Shown: positions 16,137-25,683 of the stretch, in pieces
Numbering within the stretch: position 1 is the first letter of the stretch
Layout of the letters: the number at the start of each line of letters is the position of its first letter
Assembly: GCA_963725065.1 (NCBI GenBank)
Contig: CAVRXD010000012.1
Location: 62,001 to 126,000 of the forward strand
Reading direction: 5' to 3'
Origin: VAZQ01 sp963725065
GTDB lineage: Bacteria > Pseudomonadota > Alphaproteobacteria > Rhizobiales > Xanthobacteraceae
Length of the DNA stretch: 64,000 nucleotides
Translations under genes and position numbers: made by a program
The notes under the pieces: model-generated
Told to the model about the DNA's origin: nothing
Databases searched by the model: none
The model's input: the letters and a program-made list of their open reading frames with translations, nothing else

Positions 16137-17717
16137 TCAGCTCGCGATGCTGTTCCAGTTCGTGACTAGCTGTTCGGCGCCACGGAGCGACAGCGCGTTG
16201 AGGGTGAAGGTTGGATTGGCCGAGCTTTCGGTCGGGAAAATTCCGCATCCGGCCACATAGAGATTGGCAACCTCATGAGTTTGGCCGTAGCTGTTGACAA
16301 CCGAGTTGCCCGCGGTCGTGCCCATGATCGTGCCGCCGAGCAGGTGCTGGGGCGCGATACCCCCGCGCCCCGGCCAGATTTCCTTTGCGCCGGCGCCTTT
16401 CGCGATCTCCACGCCTTCGTCGAGCGCAGCGTTCCAAAGCCCCACCGCATCCTGATCGAAGGTGTGATTGATGCGCACGAGCGGAAAGCCGAACTCGTCC
16501 TTCTCGGGCGCGAGGTCGATCCTGTTCTCGAGTTTCGGCAAAGCCTCGCAGATCGCCGTGATCCGGCTGAGGCCGCGTGATTTGCCTTTGAGGAATTCAT
16601 CGAGCTCTTTGCCGATCAGATCGGGACGCACATTGGCGATGCCACGAAGGTCGGTGGGCTTTTGCGCCGCGCCAGTATTCCAGAAGGTGCTTCCGAACGC
16701 GGTCTTGCGGCTGGTCTTGGGGTGTCGGTCGTAAGACACGAACTGGTAGCCGAACGAGCCCAGGTAATTCTGCAGGTCTTCGTCGAAGATGGCCGACACG
16801 CCCGCACCTGCATGGGCCATGACGTACTTGCCGAGAAGGCCGCTCGCATTGGCGAGACCGTTCGGGTGCTTGTCGGTCGCGGAGTTGAACATCAGGCGCG
16901 GATTCTGCGAAGCGAAGGCGGCGAGCACGACCAAGCTCGCTTCTTGCACCTGACGCTCTTTCTTGCCGTCGAAATACTCGACGGCAGTCACGCGCGTGCC
17001 TTGTGCATTGGTGAGGATCCGCGTCACGTAGCTCATGGCCCGCACTTCCGCGCCCTTGGCACGCGCCTCGCCAAGATAAGTGGCTTGCGGATTGGCGAGT
17101 GCGCCGGTGGGACAACCCGCACCGCACCAGCCGTCGTGGATACAGGCGGCCCTGCCCTGGTATTCCGTGCTGTTGACGCCGACCGCACCCGGCGCAACCG
17201 TGATGCCGACCGACTCGAAGCCCGGCACCCAGACTTCGCCATGGCGAAACGTCTTGAGCGGCGGCATCGGATAAGGGGCTCCAGGCGGCCGCCAGCGCTC
17301 CTCCGCCTTGGCGTCGCCGGAAACACCGATCTCGCGCGCGACGCGATCGTAATAGGGGGCAACGTCGGTGTAGGAGATCGGCCAATCCAGCCCGCGGCCG
17401 TGCTCGCTCTTCATGTTGAAGTCGGACGGCAGCAGGCGGGGAAAATTGGCGGAGTAGTGCAGCGCCGCGCCGCCCGTGCCCCAGCCATGATCGGCGGTGC
17501 GACCGACGGGGTGACGGCCCTCATAGACGATGGCTGGACCACTGCCGCGCAGGCGTCGAGCCCAGATGTCGGAGCTGATGAGGTCGGAGAGCTGCCAGTC
17601 CGGCCCCTGTTCGAGCACCACCACGTGCTTGCCGGCGCGCGAGAGCACCGCTGCGAACACCGCTCCCGCCGCTCCCGCTCCGACAATGACGGCGTCCGCC
17701 TTCTCGCGTGTCGCCAT
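16137..17717 (-). CDS. GMC family oxidoreductase, large subunit (copy B)
   Basis: A 526-residue paralogue of copy A, with VIVGAGAAGAVFAAVLSRAG at the N-terminus, WCGAGCPTGAL in the middle and PTFTLNALSLRGAEQL at the end. The histidine of HLLGGTIMGT corresponds to copy A. It starts one base after its small-subunit stop, and 130 bases separate its stop from the copy A small-subunit start. The four genes could form one transcript made by duplication of a gene pair. The two enzymes have diverged clearly in sequence, so they probably differ in substrate. Confidence 0.9.
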   Translation of the reverse strand: MATREKADAVIVGAGAAGAVFAAVLSRAGKHVVVLEQGPDWQLSDLISSDIWARRLRGSGPAIVYEGRHPVGRTADHGWGTGGAALHYSANFPRLLPSDFNMKSEHGRGLDWPISYTDVAPYYDRVAREIGVSGDAKAEERWRPPGAPYPMPPLKTFRHGEVWVPGFESVGITVAPGAVGVNSTEYQGRAACIHDGWCGAGCPTGALANPQATYLGEARAKGAEVRAMSYVTRILTNAQGTRVTAVEYFDGKKERQVQEASLVVLAAFASQNPRLMFNSATDKHPNGLANASGLLGKYVMAHAGAGVSAIFDEDLQNYLGSFGYQFVSYDRHPKTSRKTAFGSTFWNTGAAQKPTDLRGIANVRPDLIGKELDEFLKGKSRGLSRITAICEALPKLENRIDLAPEKDEFGFPLVRINHTFDQDAVGLWNAALDEGVEIAKGAGAKEIWPGRGGIAPQHLLGGTIMGTTAGNSVVNSYGQTHEVANLYVAGCGIFPTESSANPTFTLNALSLRGAEQLVTNWNSIAS

Positions 17718-17718
17718 G

Positions 17719-18279
17719 TCACCAGCTCCGCTCGGGAAGGATATGGGGCATGTAGGGCACGCCTAGCCGCGCAAAGCCCTCCACCGTGCCGTAGGCCACA
17801 TCGATCGCATCATTGCGAAGCGTCCCGTACACGAACGACTGCGACGGTCCCTGCCAGCCCTCGATCTTGTTCTGGCGCAGACGGGTGACGAGATCGCGCT
17901 GCTCGTCGGCAGTGAGAGCGGCATACGTCCGGCCGGGCAACGACTGGCTCGCGCGCTCGATCCCGCTCAGGGCGGCACGGTAGAAGTCGACATATGGCGG
18001 GCGAACCTCGCTCATGCGAAGGGTCAGCAGCGCGTAGCCCGGAGGTAACGCAAGTTGCTGGTCGACGAAATGCGCGATCCCTGCTTGTCGCGCACCGAGG
18101 GCCAGCGTCTCGCCCACCGCCTCGAGCGTCCGTGCTTCGTCCGGCGTGAGCACGCGCAAGGGAACACCCTGTGCCCGTGCCTGTGCTGCCGTGAGCAGGA
18201 CTTCGACGCCACCCACTGTGAACGCGAGTGCTCCGATCCCCACGCCCTTCATGAAGGCGCGACGTACGATGTCGTCCAT
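17719..18279 (-). CDS. Gluconate 2-dehydrogenase subunit 3 family protein (copy B)
   Basis: A 186-residue small subunit matching copy A in length. It has the Tat signal MDDIVRRAFMKGVGIGALAF, then AVGETLALGARQAGIAHFVD and KIEGWQGPSQSFVYGTL. The ATG at 18279 is chosen because GGGGAGGAAG precedes it and the Tat signal begins there; the longer open frame upstream has no support. It is the first gene of the four-gene dehydrogenase cluster and lies 172 bases downstream of aspS on the same strand. Confidence 0.88.
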   Translation of the reverse strand: MDDIVRRAFMKGVGIGALAFTVGGVEVLLTAAQARAQGVPLRVLTPDEARTLEAVGETLALGARQAGIAHFVDQQLALPPGYALLTLRMSEVRPPYVDFYRAALSGIERASQSLPGRTYAALTADEQRDLVTRLRQNKIEGWQGPSQSFVYGTLRNDAIDVAYGTVEGFARLGVPYMPHILPERSW

Positions 18280-18451
18280 GGCTTCCTCCCCCGCGCGGTG
18301 CGAGCAACGCACCTTTGTGCGGCCGGCTAAAGCAGCCGGCGCGACGACCCGTCGGGGCAACTGGAAGGCCGAGACGGCCGCCGCCTTTTTTGGAACAGTT
18401 CGAAAAGTGAACGCCGATTTTGCGCTCGAATCAAGCGGCCTCACGCCGTCC

Positions 18452-20401
18452 TCACGCGAACGCCGGGCGGCGTCGCCCGACGCTTGCGCCTAACGACTGC
18501 GCCATTGCCGTGGGCAACGCGCCTGCCTGATTGTCGAGAGAGGTTGACGGGCCGGCTATCGGCCGGCGCCATCCAAAATACAGAACCGCGGGGCCAGTCA
18601 GCGTCTTTTCGGGCAAATTGAGCCGGATATGCAGTTCGCGCAGTTGCCTCGGAGTGACCTCCGCAGGCGCGCCCATCATCAAGTCCTCGGCGCGCTGGTT
18701 CATCGGGAATAGCACGACCTCGCGCAGATTCTCCTCGCCGCACAACAGCATCACGATGCGATCGATGCCCGGTGCGATACCGCCGTGCGGAGGAGCGCCG
18801 AGCGAAAGCGCATGCAGCATGCCGCCGAATTTCTGCTCCAGCGTATCCTCGCCGTAACCGGCGATGGCGAACGCCTTACGCATCACTTCCGGCCGGTGAT
18901 TGCGGATGGCACCCGAGGAGAGCTCAATGCCGTTGCAGACGATGTCGTATTGGATCGCTTTGATAGAAAGAATCGTCTCGCGATCCGTCGGATCGAGCGC
19001 GAGGAATTCCTCGAGTGCCATGTTGGGCATGGAGAACGGATTGTGGGAGAAATCGATCTTCTTCTCCTCCTCGTTCCATTCGTACATTGGAAAATCGACG
19101 ATCCAGCAGAACTCGAATCGATCCTTCGCGATGAGACCGAGTTCCTCACCGATGCGCGTGCGTGCGGCACCCGCCAGCCTGGCGGCGGCCGCGGGCTTGC
19201 CGGCGGCAAAGAACACGACGTCGCCGGCGCCGACGCCGGCTTTCGCCATGATCTTCGCCTGCACGTCGGGCGGGATGAATTTGGCGATGGGTCCCTTACC
19301 CCCGTCCGCATCAAAGACGATGTAGCCCAGGCCTGGCGCACCCATATCCTGCCGCGCCCAATCGTTGAGCTTGTCGAAGAACGAACGCGGCTGCGCGGCG
19401 GCAGCAGGTCCCGGAATGGCGCGGACCACACCGCCGGCCATGATCAAATTCTTGAAGGCGTTGAACGTGACGCTCGCCTCATTGAACTCTTCGGTCACGT
19501 CGGAAATGACGAGCGGGTTGCGCAAGTCCGGCTTGTCCGTTCCGTACTTGAGCATTGCGTCCTTGTACGGGATGAGCGGAAATTTCGGCGTGACCGTCTT
19601 GTCGCCAGAGAATTCCTCGAACACGCCGCGCATGACAGGCTCGACGGCTTCGAACACATCCTGCTGGGTAACGAAACTCATCTCGAGGTCGAGCTGATAG
19701 AACTCGCCGGGTGAACGATCGGCGCGTGCATCCTCGTCGCGGAAACAAGGCGCGATCTGAAAGTAACGATCGAAGCCGGACACCATGATCAGCTGTTTGA
19801 ACTGCTGCGGCGCCTGCGGCAGTGCGTAGAATTTTCCCGGATGGAGCCGCGACGGCACGAGATAGTCGCGGGCGCCTTCGGGCGAGGAGGCCGTCAGGAT
19901 CGGGGTCTGAAACTCGAAAAAGCCCTGCTCCTTCATGCGCCGCCTGATGGAGTCGATCACCGCGCCCCGCATCATGATGTTGCGATGGAGCCGCTCACGT
20001 CTCAGATCGAGGAAACGATACGTCAGTCGGATGTCTTCCGGGTACTCCTGGTCGCCGAACACGGGCATCGGCAGTTCGCCGGCGGGACCGAGCACTTCGA
20101 TCTCGCTGATGTAGATTTCAATGGCCCCGGTCGGCAGGTCCGGGTTCTCGGTGCCGGCTGGACGCTTGCGCACCTTGCCGTCGATCCGCACCACCCACTC
20201 CGAACGCAGCTTCTCCGCGTGCTTGAAGGAAGGCGAGTCCGGATCGGCTACCACCTGGGTCAGCCCGTAGTGGTCGCGCAGGTCGATGAACAGCAGACCA
20301 CCGTGATCGCGAATACGGTGGCACCAGCCGGAAAGCCGGACCTCTTTGCCGATGTCGCCTTCGCGCAGGACGCCGCAGGTGTGGGTGCGGTAGCGATGCA
20401 T
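18452..20401 (-). CDS. aspS: Aspartyl-tRNA synthetase (Asp/Asn type likely)
   Basis: A class II tRNA synthetase charging tRNA-Asp, and in many alphaproteobacteria also tRNA-Asn. The N-terminal OB fold (MHRYRTHTCGVLREGDIGKE), the FLDLRRERLHRNI linker, motif 2 around FRDEDARADRSPGEFYQLDL and motif 3 GIDRIVMLLCGEENLREV are visible. The true start is MHRYRTH at 20401. The protein is 649 residues, about 50 longer than expected: after LPEK it continues with a basic tail that resembles nothing. A +1 shift at that point would meet a TGA within a few codons, so the tail may come from an indel near 18600. Confidence 0.93.
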   Translation of the reverse strand: MHRYRTHTCGVLREGDIGKEVRLSGWCHRIRDHGGLLFIDLRDHYGLTQVVADPDSPSFKHAEKLRSEWVVRIDGKVRKRPAGTENPDLPTGAIEIYISEIEVLGPAGELPMPVFGDQEYPEDIRLTYRFLDLRRERLHRNIMMRGAVIDSIRRRMKEQGFFEFQTPILTASSPEGARDYLVPSRLHPGKFYALPQAPQQFKQLIMVSGFDRYFQIAPCFRDEDARADRSPGEFYQLDLEMSFVTQQDVFEAVEPVMRGVFEEFSGDKTVTPKFPLIPYKDAMLKYGTDKPDLRNPLVISDVTEEFNEASVTFNAFKNLIMAGGVVRAIPGPAAAAQPRSFFDKLNDWARQDMGAPGLGYIVFDADGGKGPIAKFIPPDVQAKIMAKAGVGAGDVVFFAAGKPAAAARLAGAARTRIGEELGLIAKDRFEFCWIVDFPMYEWNEEEKKIDFSHNPFSMPNMALEEFLALDPTDRETILSIKAIQYDIVCNGIELSSGAIRNHRPEVMRKAFAIAGYGEDTLEQKFGGMLHALSLGAPPHGGIAPGIDRIVMLLCGEENLREVVLFPMNQRAEDLMMGAPAEVTPRQLRELHIRLNLPEKTLTGPAVLYFGWRRPIAGPSTSLDNQAGALPTAMAQSLGASVGRRRPAFA

Positions 20402-20541
20402 GATGATGAACGAGCCTCGATACTTGTGGCGCGGAAAGGCACATGCGCGGCCTCGCTTGTCAAGGACGGGAAAGCTATGATGGCGCAGGACGTTCGTACC
20501 GCCTGAAGCGGTCGGCGCGTTCGCCAACGCGGGAGGAACCG

Positions 20542-22482
20542 ATGCGTGTGCAGCGTGCGATGCTGCCGCTCGTGGCAGTGCTCCTCGTCACGGTCACCGC
20601 CAGCCCCGGTGCGGCGGAAGAGGCTCCGCTTCTGCCCCTGAACGTCTTTTTTGCCAACCCGGACGCCAGTTGGGACTATCGGGTATCGCCCGACGGCACC
20701 CGGCTTGCCTGGATCGCAATGAACCGAGGCCGCGCCACTCTGCATTTCCGGCGGCTCGACGAGACCACCGCACGCATTGTCGAGACGCCGCGCGAGGCGC
20801 GCGCCCCCTGGCCCGGCGCGGACACCTACGGATGGAGCCGCGACGGAAAGCGCCTTTTGTTCCTGATGGACGGCAACGGCGATGAAAATGCTCATCTCTT
20901 TGCCGTGGACACAGACGCGGTGGATCCGGTCGCCAGGGATTTGACACCACTCGATGGCGTACGCGTCCAGCTCGTCCGCGCGCTCAGCGACGATCCCAAC
21001 GCGGTCATCGTCAGCCACACGGGGCGCACCGGGCGGATGTTCGACCTCTACCGGCTGAACCTCACGACCGGGCAGCTCGCGTTGTTCGCAGAGAATCCCG
21101 GCGACGTTTGCGGGTGGTCGATGTCGCAGGCCAATCGCCTGCGCATGCGCTTCCGGTGCCTGCCGGACGCCGGCTGGGTCGCCGAGGTCCCTGATGGCGT
21201 GGGCGGCTGGCGCGAGGCGATCCGCGGCGCTTACGGAGATCACGTCCGCATCCTCGGGTATCCGATGAACCCGCGCTATGCCTGGGCGCTGTCCAACCGC
21301 GGTCGAAATCGCGTGGCGCTGGTGCGGATCGACCTGCGCAATGGCCGTGAGGACCTGCTCTATGAGCATCCAGTCGCCGACCTCTATGGGGGGCGTGTCC
21401 TCGAAAGCGGCGCGGTGAGCTACGTCTGGGCGTGGCCAGGCTTCCAGGATTGGCGCTTCTACGACGCGTTCCTGCAAGCCGATCTCGGCCCCTCGCTCGC
21501 GCGCGAGCGCAGCGCATTGCGCATCCTTAGCGAGGATCGGCAGCGCCGGTGGCTCACATTCGCCGTCGAGTCCGATCGCGGCGACGAAGCGGTGTATCTT
21601 CTTGACCGCTCCACCGGCGAAAAGAAAGTCCTCGCACAGTCACCGCTTGGTGCGCACCGGGATGAATTGGCCCCGATGCAGCCAGTGACCTTTCCCGCGC
21701 GCGACGGTCTGACGCTGCACGGCCTGCTCACCGTGCCACTCGGAACGACCGGACCACGACCGATGGTGCTGCTGGTCCACGGCGGTCCCTGGGCGCAGGA
21801 CCACTGGGGCTATGATCCGACGGTGCAGTTCCTGGCCAATCGCGGCTACGCCGTACTGCAGGTCAACTATCGCGGCTCGACCGGCTACGGTCGCGATCTG
21901 CTCCTCGCCGGCACGCGCGAGTTTGCCCGCAAGATGCACGATGATCTCATCGATGGCGTGCGGTGGGCGGTCGAAGGAGGCTTCGCAGATCCCAAGCGTG
22001 TCGCGATCATGGGCGCGAGCTACGGCGGTTACGCGGCGCTCTCCGGCGCCGCTTTCACCCCCGACGTGTTCGTTGCCGCCGTCGATCGGGTCGGGATCTC
22101 GGACATGATCAGTCTGATCGAGGACTGGCCCGCGTATTGGCGCGTGGGCGATATGGGGTTCTGGTCACGGTTCTATGGCGACCCCCGCAAGCCCGACGAG
22201 CGCAGCGTGCTCGCCGAGCGCTCCCCGCTCAACCATGTGGACGCAATCCGTGTGCCCTTACTGGTCGTGCAGGGCGCCAATGACGTCCGTGTGCGGCGCG
22301 ATCAATCCGATCGCCTCGTCGCTGCGCTGCGCGCGCGCAATCATGACGCGGAGTATCTCCTGTTCCCGGACGAAGGACACGGACTGAATCGCACTGCGAA
22401 TCGAGTTGCCTACATACGCGCGGTCGAGCGGTTCCTCGCGCGCAATCTCGGCGGCCGTGACGGCGGCGACCCACCGGACTAG
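20542..22482 (+). CDS. S9 family prolyl oligopeptidase-like peptidase
   Basis: A 646-residue serine peptidase with a signal peptide (residues about 1-25, ending in GAAE), a beta-propeller region (SPDGTRLAWIAM, WSRDGKRLLFLMDG) and a C-terminal alpha/beta hydrolase. The catalytic triad is S493 in MGASYGGYAA, D581 in QGANDVRV and H613 in DEGHGLN. The fold resembles dipeptidyl aminopeptidase or acylaminoacyl peptidase; it would trim peptides in the periplasm. The ATG follows GGGAGGAACC. It diverges from aspS with about 140 bases between. Confidence 0.9.
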   Translation: MRVQRAMLPLVAVLLVTVTASPGAAEEAPLLPLNVFFANPDASWDYRVSPDGTRLAWIAMNRGRATLHFRRLDETTARIVETPREARAPWPGADTYGWSRDGKRLLFLMDGNGDENAHLFAVDTDAVDPVARDLTPLDGVRVQLVRALSDDPNAVIVSHTGRTGRMFDLYRLNLTTGQLALFAENPGDVCGWSMSQANRLRMRFRCLPDAGWVAEVPDGVGGWREAIRGAYGDHVRILGYPMNPRYAWALSNRGRNRVALVRIDLRNGREDLLYEHPVADLYGGRVLESGAVSYVWAWPGFQDWRFYDAFLQADLGPSLARERSALRILSEDRQRRWLTFAVESDRGDEAVYLLDRSTGEKKVLAQSPLGAHRDELAPMQPVTFPARDGLTLHGLLTVPLGTTGPRPMVLLVHGGPWAQDHWGYDPTVQFLANRGYAVLQVNYRGSTGYGRDLLLAGTREFARKMHDDLIDGVRWAVEGGFADPKRVAIMGASYGGYAALSGAAFTPDVFVAAVDRVGISDMISLIEDWPAYWRVGDMGFWSRFYGDPRKPDERSVLAERSPLNHVDAIRVPLLVVQGANDVRVRRDQSDRLVAALRARNHDAEYLLFPDEGHGLNRTANRVAYIRAVERFLARNLGGRDGGDPPD

Positions 22483-22592
22483 ATCGGCGGATCGCGAGCG
22501 CGCTTTATTTAGGCCAACGCAATCCAAAAGGGCCTCGACAGCGTCATCGCGATCTGCACACTCGGCGGGCCTTTCCCGAAGTCCGAGCCCCC

Positions 22593-24263
22593 ATGACAGA
22601 CCCGGCGCAAAGCAACCAATCCCCTGCCTCTGCGTGCATGCGCATGACGACGGCCGAGGCGACCGTTGCCGCGCTCGTCGCTCACGACATCGATACGATC
22701 TACGCGCTGCCGGGCGTCCACAACGATTCCCTGTTCGACGCGTTGTTCCGGGCCGGCGACCGCGTCCGCACCATCCACACGCGGCATGAGCAAGGGGCGG
22801 CCTACATGGCATTGGGCGCCGCGCTGGCGACCGCGAAACCGCAGGCATATGCCGTCGTGCCCGGTCCCGGCCTGCTCAATTCAGCGGCCGCGTTGCTCAC
22901 TGCCTATGGAATGAACGCGCCAGTGCTCGCGCTGATCGGGCAGATAGCGCAATCGGCCATCGGCCGTGGGCTCGGGCATTTGCACGAGATTCGCGACCAG
23001 CGCGGCATCATCGACCGGCTGGTCGACTTCTGCGCGCGTATCCGCGAGCCAAACGAAGCCGCGGGACTCGTCGCCCAAGCCGTCCAGGCTATGCGGACCG
23101 GCCGTCCAGGCCCCGCGGTGCTGGAATGCGCGATAGACGTGTGGGGTCGCAGCGCTCCGGCAGCCGCGGTAGCGCAACCCTTGCCGGCATTGCAACCGGC
23201 GCTGGACGAAGACGCGATCCGCGACGCTGCCAAGCGCCTCGCTGCTGCCAAGCGACCGCTGATCGTCGCGGGCGGCGGCGCGCAAGGCGCATCAGCTGAA
23301 GTCACCGAACTGTCGCGACTGCTGCAAGCGCCGGTACTTGCCTATCGGCGGGGCCGCGGCGTGCTCGACAGCCGCGATCCGCTCAGCGTCACGCTGCCGC
23401 TCGGCCGCGAATTGTGGGGCGAGGCCGATGTGGTGCTCGCCGTCGGCACTCGCCTGTTCTACGGCTTTACGCAGTGGGGCATCGACCCGGGCCTCGCCAT
23501 CATCCGCGTCGACGCCGATCCCGAGGAGCCCGAACAATTCGCGCCACCCGCTGCAGCCCTCATCGGCGATGCAGGTCCGATCCTGAGCGGCCTGATCGAC
23601 GCGCTCTCCGGCCATGGCCGTCCGTCCCGCCGCGCGGAAATGGAGGACCGGCAAGCCCAGATGAGCCGGCGACTGGCGAAACTCGCGCCGCAGATCGGGT
23701 TTCTCGACGCGATCCGCGCCGAACTGCCCGAGGATGGCATCTTCGTCGATGAAGTCACCCAGATCGGTTTTGCCGCGCGGCTGCTGCTTCCGGTCTACAA
23801 GCCGAGAACCTTTCTGTCGCCGGGCTATCAGGACAATCTCGGCTGGGGGTTTGCGACCGCGCTTGGCGCGCAGCACGCCCGCCGCGACGTCCCGGTGCTC
23901 TCGATCTCCGGCGACGGCGGCTTTCTTTTTACCTCGAACGAGCTTGCCACTGCCGTTCGCCATCGCATTCCGCTGACGTGCGTGGTCTTCAACGACGGTG
24001 CATTCGGGAATGTGCGGCGCATTCAGGAGGAGCAGTATGGTAACCGAATGATCGCGAATGATCTCGCCAATCCCGACTTCGTGCGCTATGGCCAGAGCTT
24101 CGGCGCCGAGGCCGAACGCGCACACAACCCGCAGGAACTGCGGGCAGCCCTCAGGCGCGCGTTCAAGCGCCGCGACGGTCCCACTCTCATCGAGGTTCCG
24201 GTCGGGCCGATGCCGTCGCCATGGGAATTCATCCACATGCCCCGCGTGCGCGGGAACAAGTGA
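22593..24263 (+). CDS. Thiamine diphosphate-dependent enzyme (acetolactate synthase-like)
   Basis: A 556-residue enzyme of the ThDP decarboxylase/lyase class. The catalytic glutamate is E66 in RHEQGAAYMA; the central nucleotide domain has LIVAGGGAQGAS; the ThDP motif begins with GDGG at 440-443 and ends at FNDGAFGN. No acetolactate synthase small subunit is near, and the RHEQGAA motif also occurs in oxalyl-CoA, benzoylformate and phenylpyruvate-type decarboxylases, so the reaction is uncertain. It is followed eight bases later by an enolase-superfamily gene, which suggests a joint degradative pathway. Confidence 0.85.
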   Translation: MTDPAQSNQSPASACMRMTTAEATVAALVAHDIDTIYALPGVHNDSLFDALFRAGDRVRTIHTRHEQGAAYMALGAALATAKPQAYAVVPGPGLLNSAAALLTAYGMNAPVLALIGQIAQSAIGRGLGHLHEIRDQRGIIDRLVDFCARIREPNEAAGLVAQAVQAMRTGRPGPAVLECAIDVWGRSAPAAAVAQPLPALQPALDEDAIRDAAKRLAAAKRPLIVAGGGAQGASAEVTELSRLLQAPVLAYRRGRGVLDSRDPLSVTLPLGRELWGEADVVLAVGTRLFYGFTQWGIDPGLAIIRVDADPEEPEQFAPPAAALIGDAGPILSGLIDALSGHGRPSRRAEMEDRQAQMSRRLAKLAPQIGFLDAIRAELPEDGIFVDEVTQIGFAARLLLPVYKPRTFLSPGYQDNLGWGFATALGAQHARRDVPVLSISGDGGFLFTSNELATAVRHRIPLTCVVFNDGAFGNVRRIQEEQYGNRMIANDLANPDFVRYGQSFGAEAERAHNPQELRAALRRAFKRRDGPTLIEVPVGPMPSPWEFIHMPRVRGNK

Positions 24264-24271
24264 GACGCAGC

Positions 24272-25438
24272 ATGGAAGCGCGCAACGACGTCCAGGGAAC
24301 CATCGACGAGCGCGAGCCGCTGATCATTCGCCGGGTTGACGCGATCCCGCTTGGACTACCCCTGGCCAAGCCGGTAGCGATGGCGGGAGTCACGGTGAGG
24401 CAGGCACTCAACATCCTGGTCCGCATCGAAAGCGCCGACGGAACCGTCGGCTGGGGCGAGGCCGCCTCCGCACCCACGATGACCGGCGATACGCTCGGCA
24501 GCCTGCTGACCGCCGTGCGCGACCACCTCGGTCCCCTGCTTATCGGGGAGGATGCTTGGATGCGTGCTGCCCTGCGGCACAAGCTCGAGCGCGCCATGTT
24601 CGGCAATACCGGCGCGCACTCCGCGATCGAGGTTGCCCTCCTCGATCTTGCCGGCCGATCATCGGGCCTGCCGCTGGTCGATCTCATTGGTGGCCCCATG
24701 CGTCGCGCGGTCCCGCCGATGTGGCTTCTCGGCAATCCCACGCCCGAACAGGACATCGCCGAAGCGCATGCAAAGCGCGCACAGGGCTTCGGCTTCTTCA
24801 AGCTCAAGATCGGCACCAAGGCGGTGGACCGTGAGATCGAGTCGACGCTTGCGCTGCGAAAAGGCCTCGGCATCACGACTCCACTCTGCGCCGACGCCAA
24901 TTGCGGGCTGACCTTGGCCGATGCGTGTCGCTATGTCGAAGGCGTGCGTGAAGCCGGCTTGCTGTTCGTCGAGCAGCCGCTCGCGCACGCAGACCTCAAG
25001 GGGCTCGCGCGGCTGACACGCATCTCGTCCATTCCGATCGGCGCGGACGAAGGCATCCACTCGCTCGCCGATATCGAGGCTCATGAGCGCTGCGGCGCCG
25101 GGGGCGTCTCGCTCAAGCTGATCAAGCTCGGCGGCATGAGTGCAGCGGTGGAGGCGGCGCAGCTATGCCAGCGTCTCGGCCTCTCCATCAATATTGCGGC
25201 CAAGATCGCGGAATCCAGCATTGCGTCCGCCGCGGCGATCCATCTCGCCTGTGCCGCACCCGCGGTGGACTGGGGCGTGAGCCTCACCCACTTCTATCTC
25301 GCCGAGGACATTGCGAGGGAACCGCTGGCGATCAGCGACGGCGAGGTCGCGCTCCCGGCCGGCCCCGGGCTCGGCATTGACGTCGACGAGGCCCAAGTCG
25401 AACGCTTCAGGCAATCGACCAGCGCACTGTCGGGCTGA
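24272..25438 (+). CDS. Mandelate racemase / muconate lactonizing enzyme family protein
   Basis: A 388-residue enolase-superfamily enzyme. Metal ligands are D209 in CADANCG, E234 in FVEQPL and D259 in GADEGIHS; the catalytic lysines are in FFKLKIG (K177, K179) and LKLIKLGG. The KxK motif fits the muconate-cycloisomerase subgroup, which includes cycloisomerases, dipeptide epimerases and racemases. Translation is probably coupled to the ThDP enzyme upstream. Together they could process a 2-hydroxy or 2-keto acid, but substrates cannot be deduced. Confidence 0.85.
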   Translation: MEARNDVQGTIDEREPLIIRRVDAIPLGLPLAKPVAMAGVTVRQALNILVRIESADGTVGWGEAASAPTMTGDTLGSLLTAVRDHLGPLLIGEDAWMRAALRHKLERAMFGNTGAHSAIEVALLDLAGRSSGLPLVDLIGGPMRRAVPPMWLLGNPTPEQDIAEAHAKRAQGFGFFKLKIGTKAVDREIESTLALRKGLGITTPLCADANCGLTLADACRYVEGVREAGLLFVEQPLAHADLKGLARLTRISSIPIGADEGIHSLADIEAHERCGAGGVSLKLIKLGGMSAAVEAAQLCQRLGLSINIAAKIAESSIASAAAIHLACAAPAVDWGVSLTHFYLAEDIAREPLAISDGEVALPAGPGLGIDVDEAQVERFRQSTSALSG

Positions 25439-25649
25439 CCGCGCCTGCCCCGCTGCAGGGTTGCCGAACAATCCCTGGGTTGGTCAACGGGAATGAGTCA
25501 AAAAGAAGGAGGTCTCTGACAACCACAAGCTGGCGCTGACCAGAAGCTGCCCCCGGTGGTATGGAGCCAATGCGGCCAGCGATGCCCCAAAAACGCAGAC
25601 TACATGGCTGCGCACGTGATATCCCCCCTCAAACCCTTCTTATCCACCC

Positions 25650-25678
25650 CTGACAAAGCAACTCGTGTACGCTATCTA
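25650..25678 (+). promoter_or_regulatory. Sigma-70-like promoter for rnd, probably leaderless
   Basis: A -35 CTGACA (25650-25655) and a -10 TATCTA (25673-25678) are separated by 17 bases. Transcription would start at about 25684-25686, at the ATG of rnd itself, and no ribosome site is present. The upstream 210 bases after the preceding gene hold nothing else recognisable. Confidence 0.5.
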
Positions 25679-25683
25679 GCGCC

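Noticed and set aside
16662..17888. 408-codon open frame opposite the second GMC gene
   Set aside because: No motif; fully covered by a clear GMC oxidoreductase.
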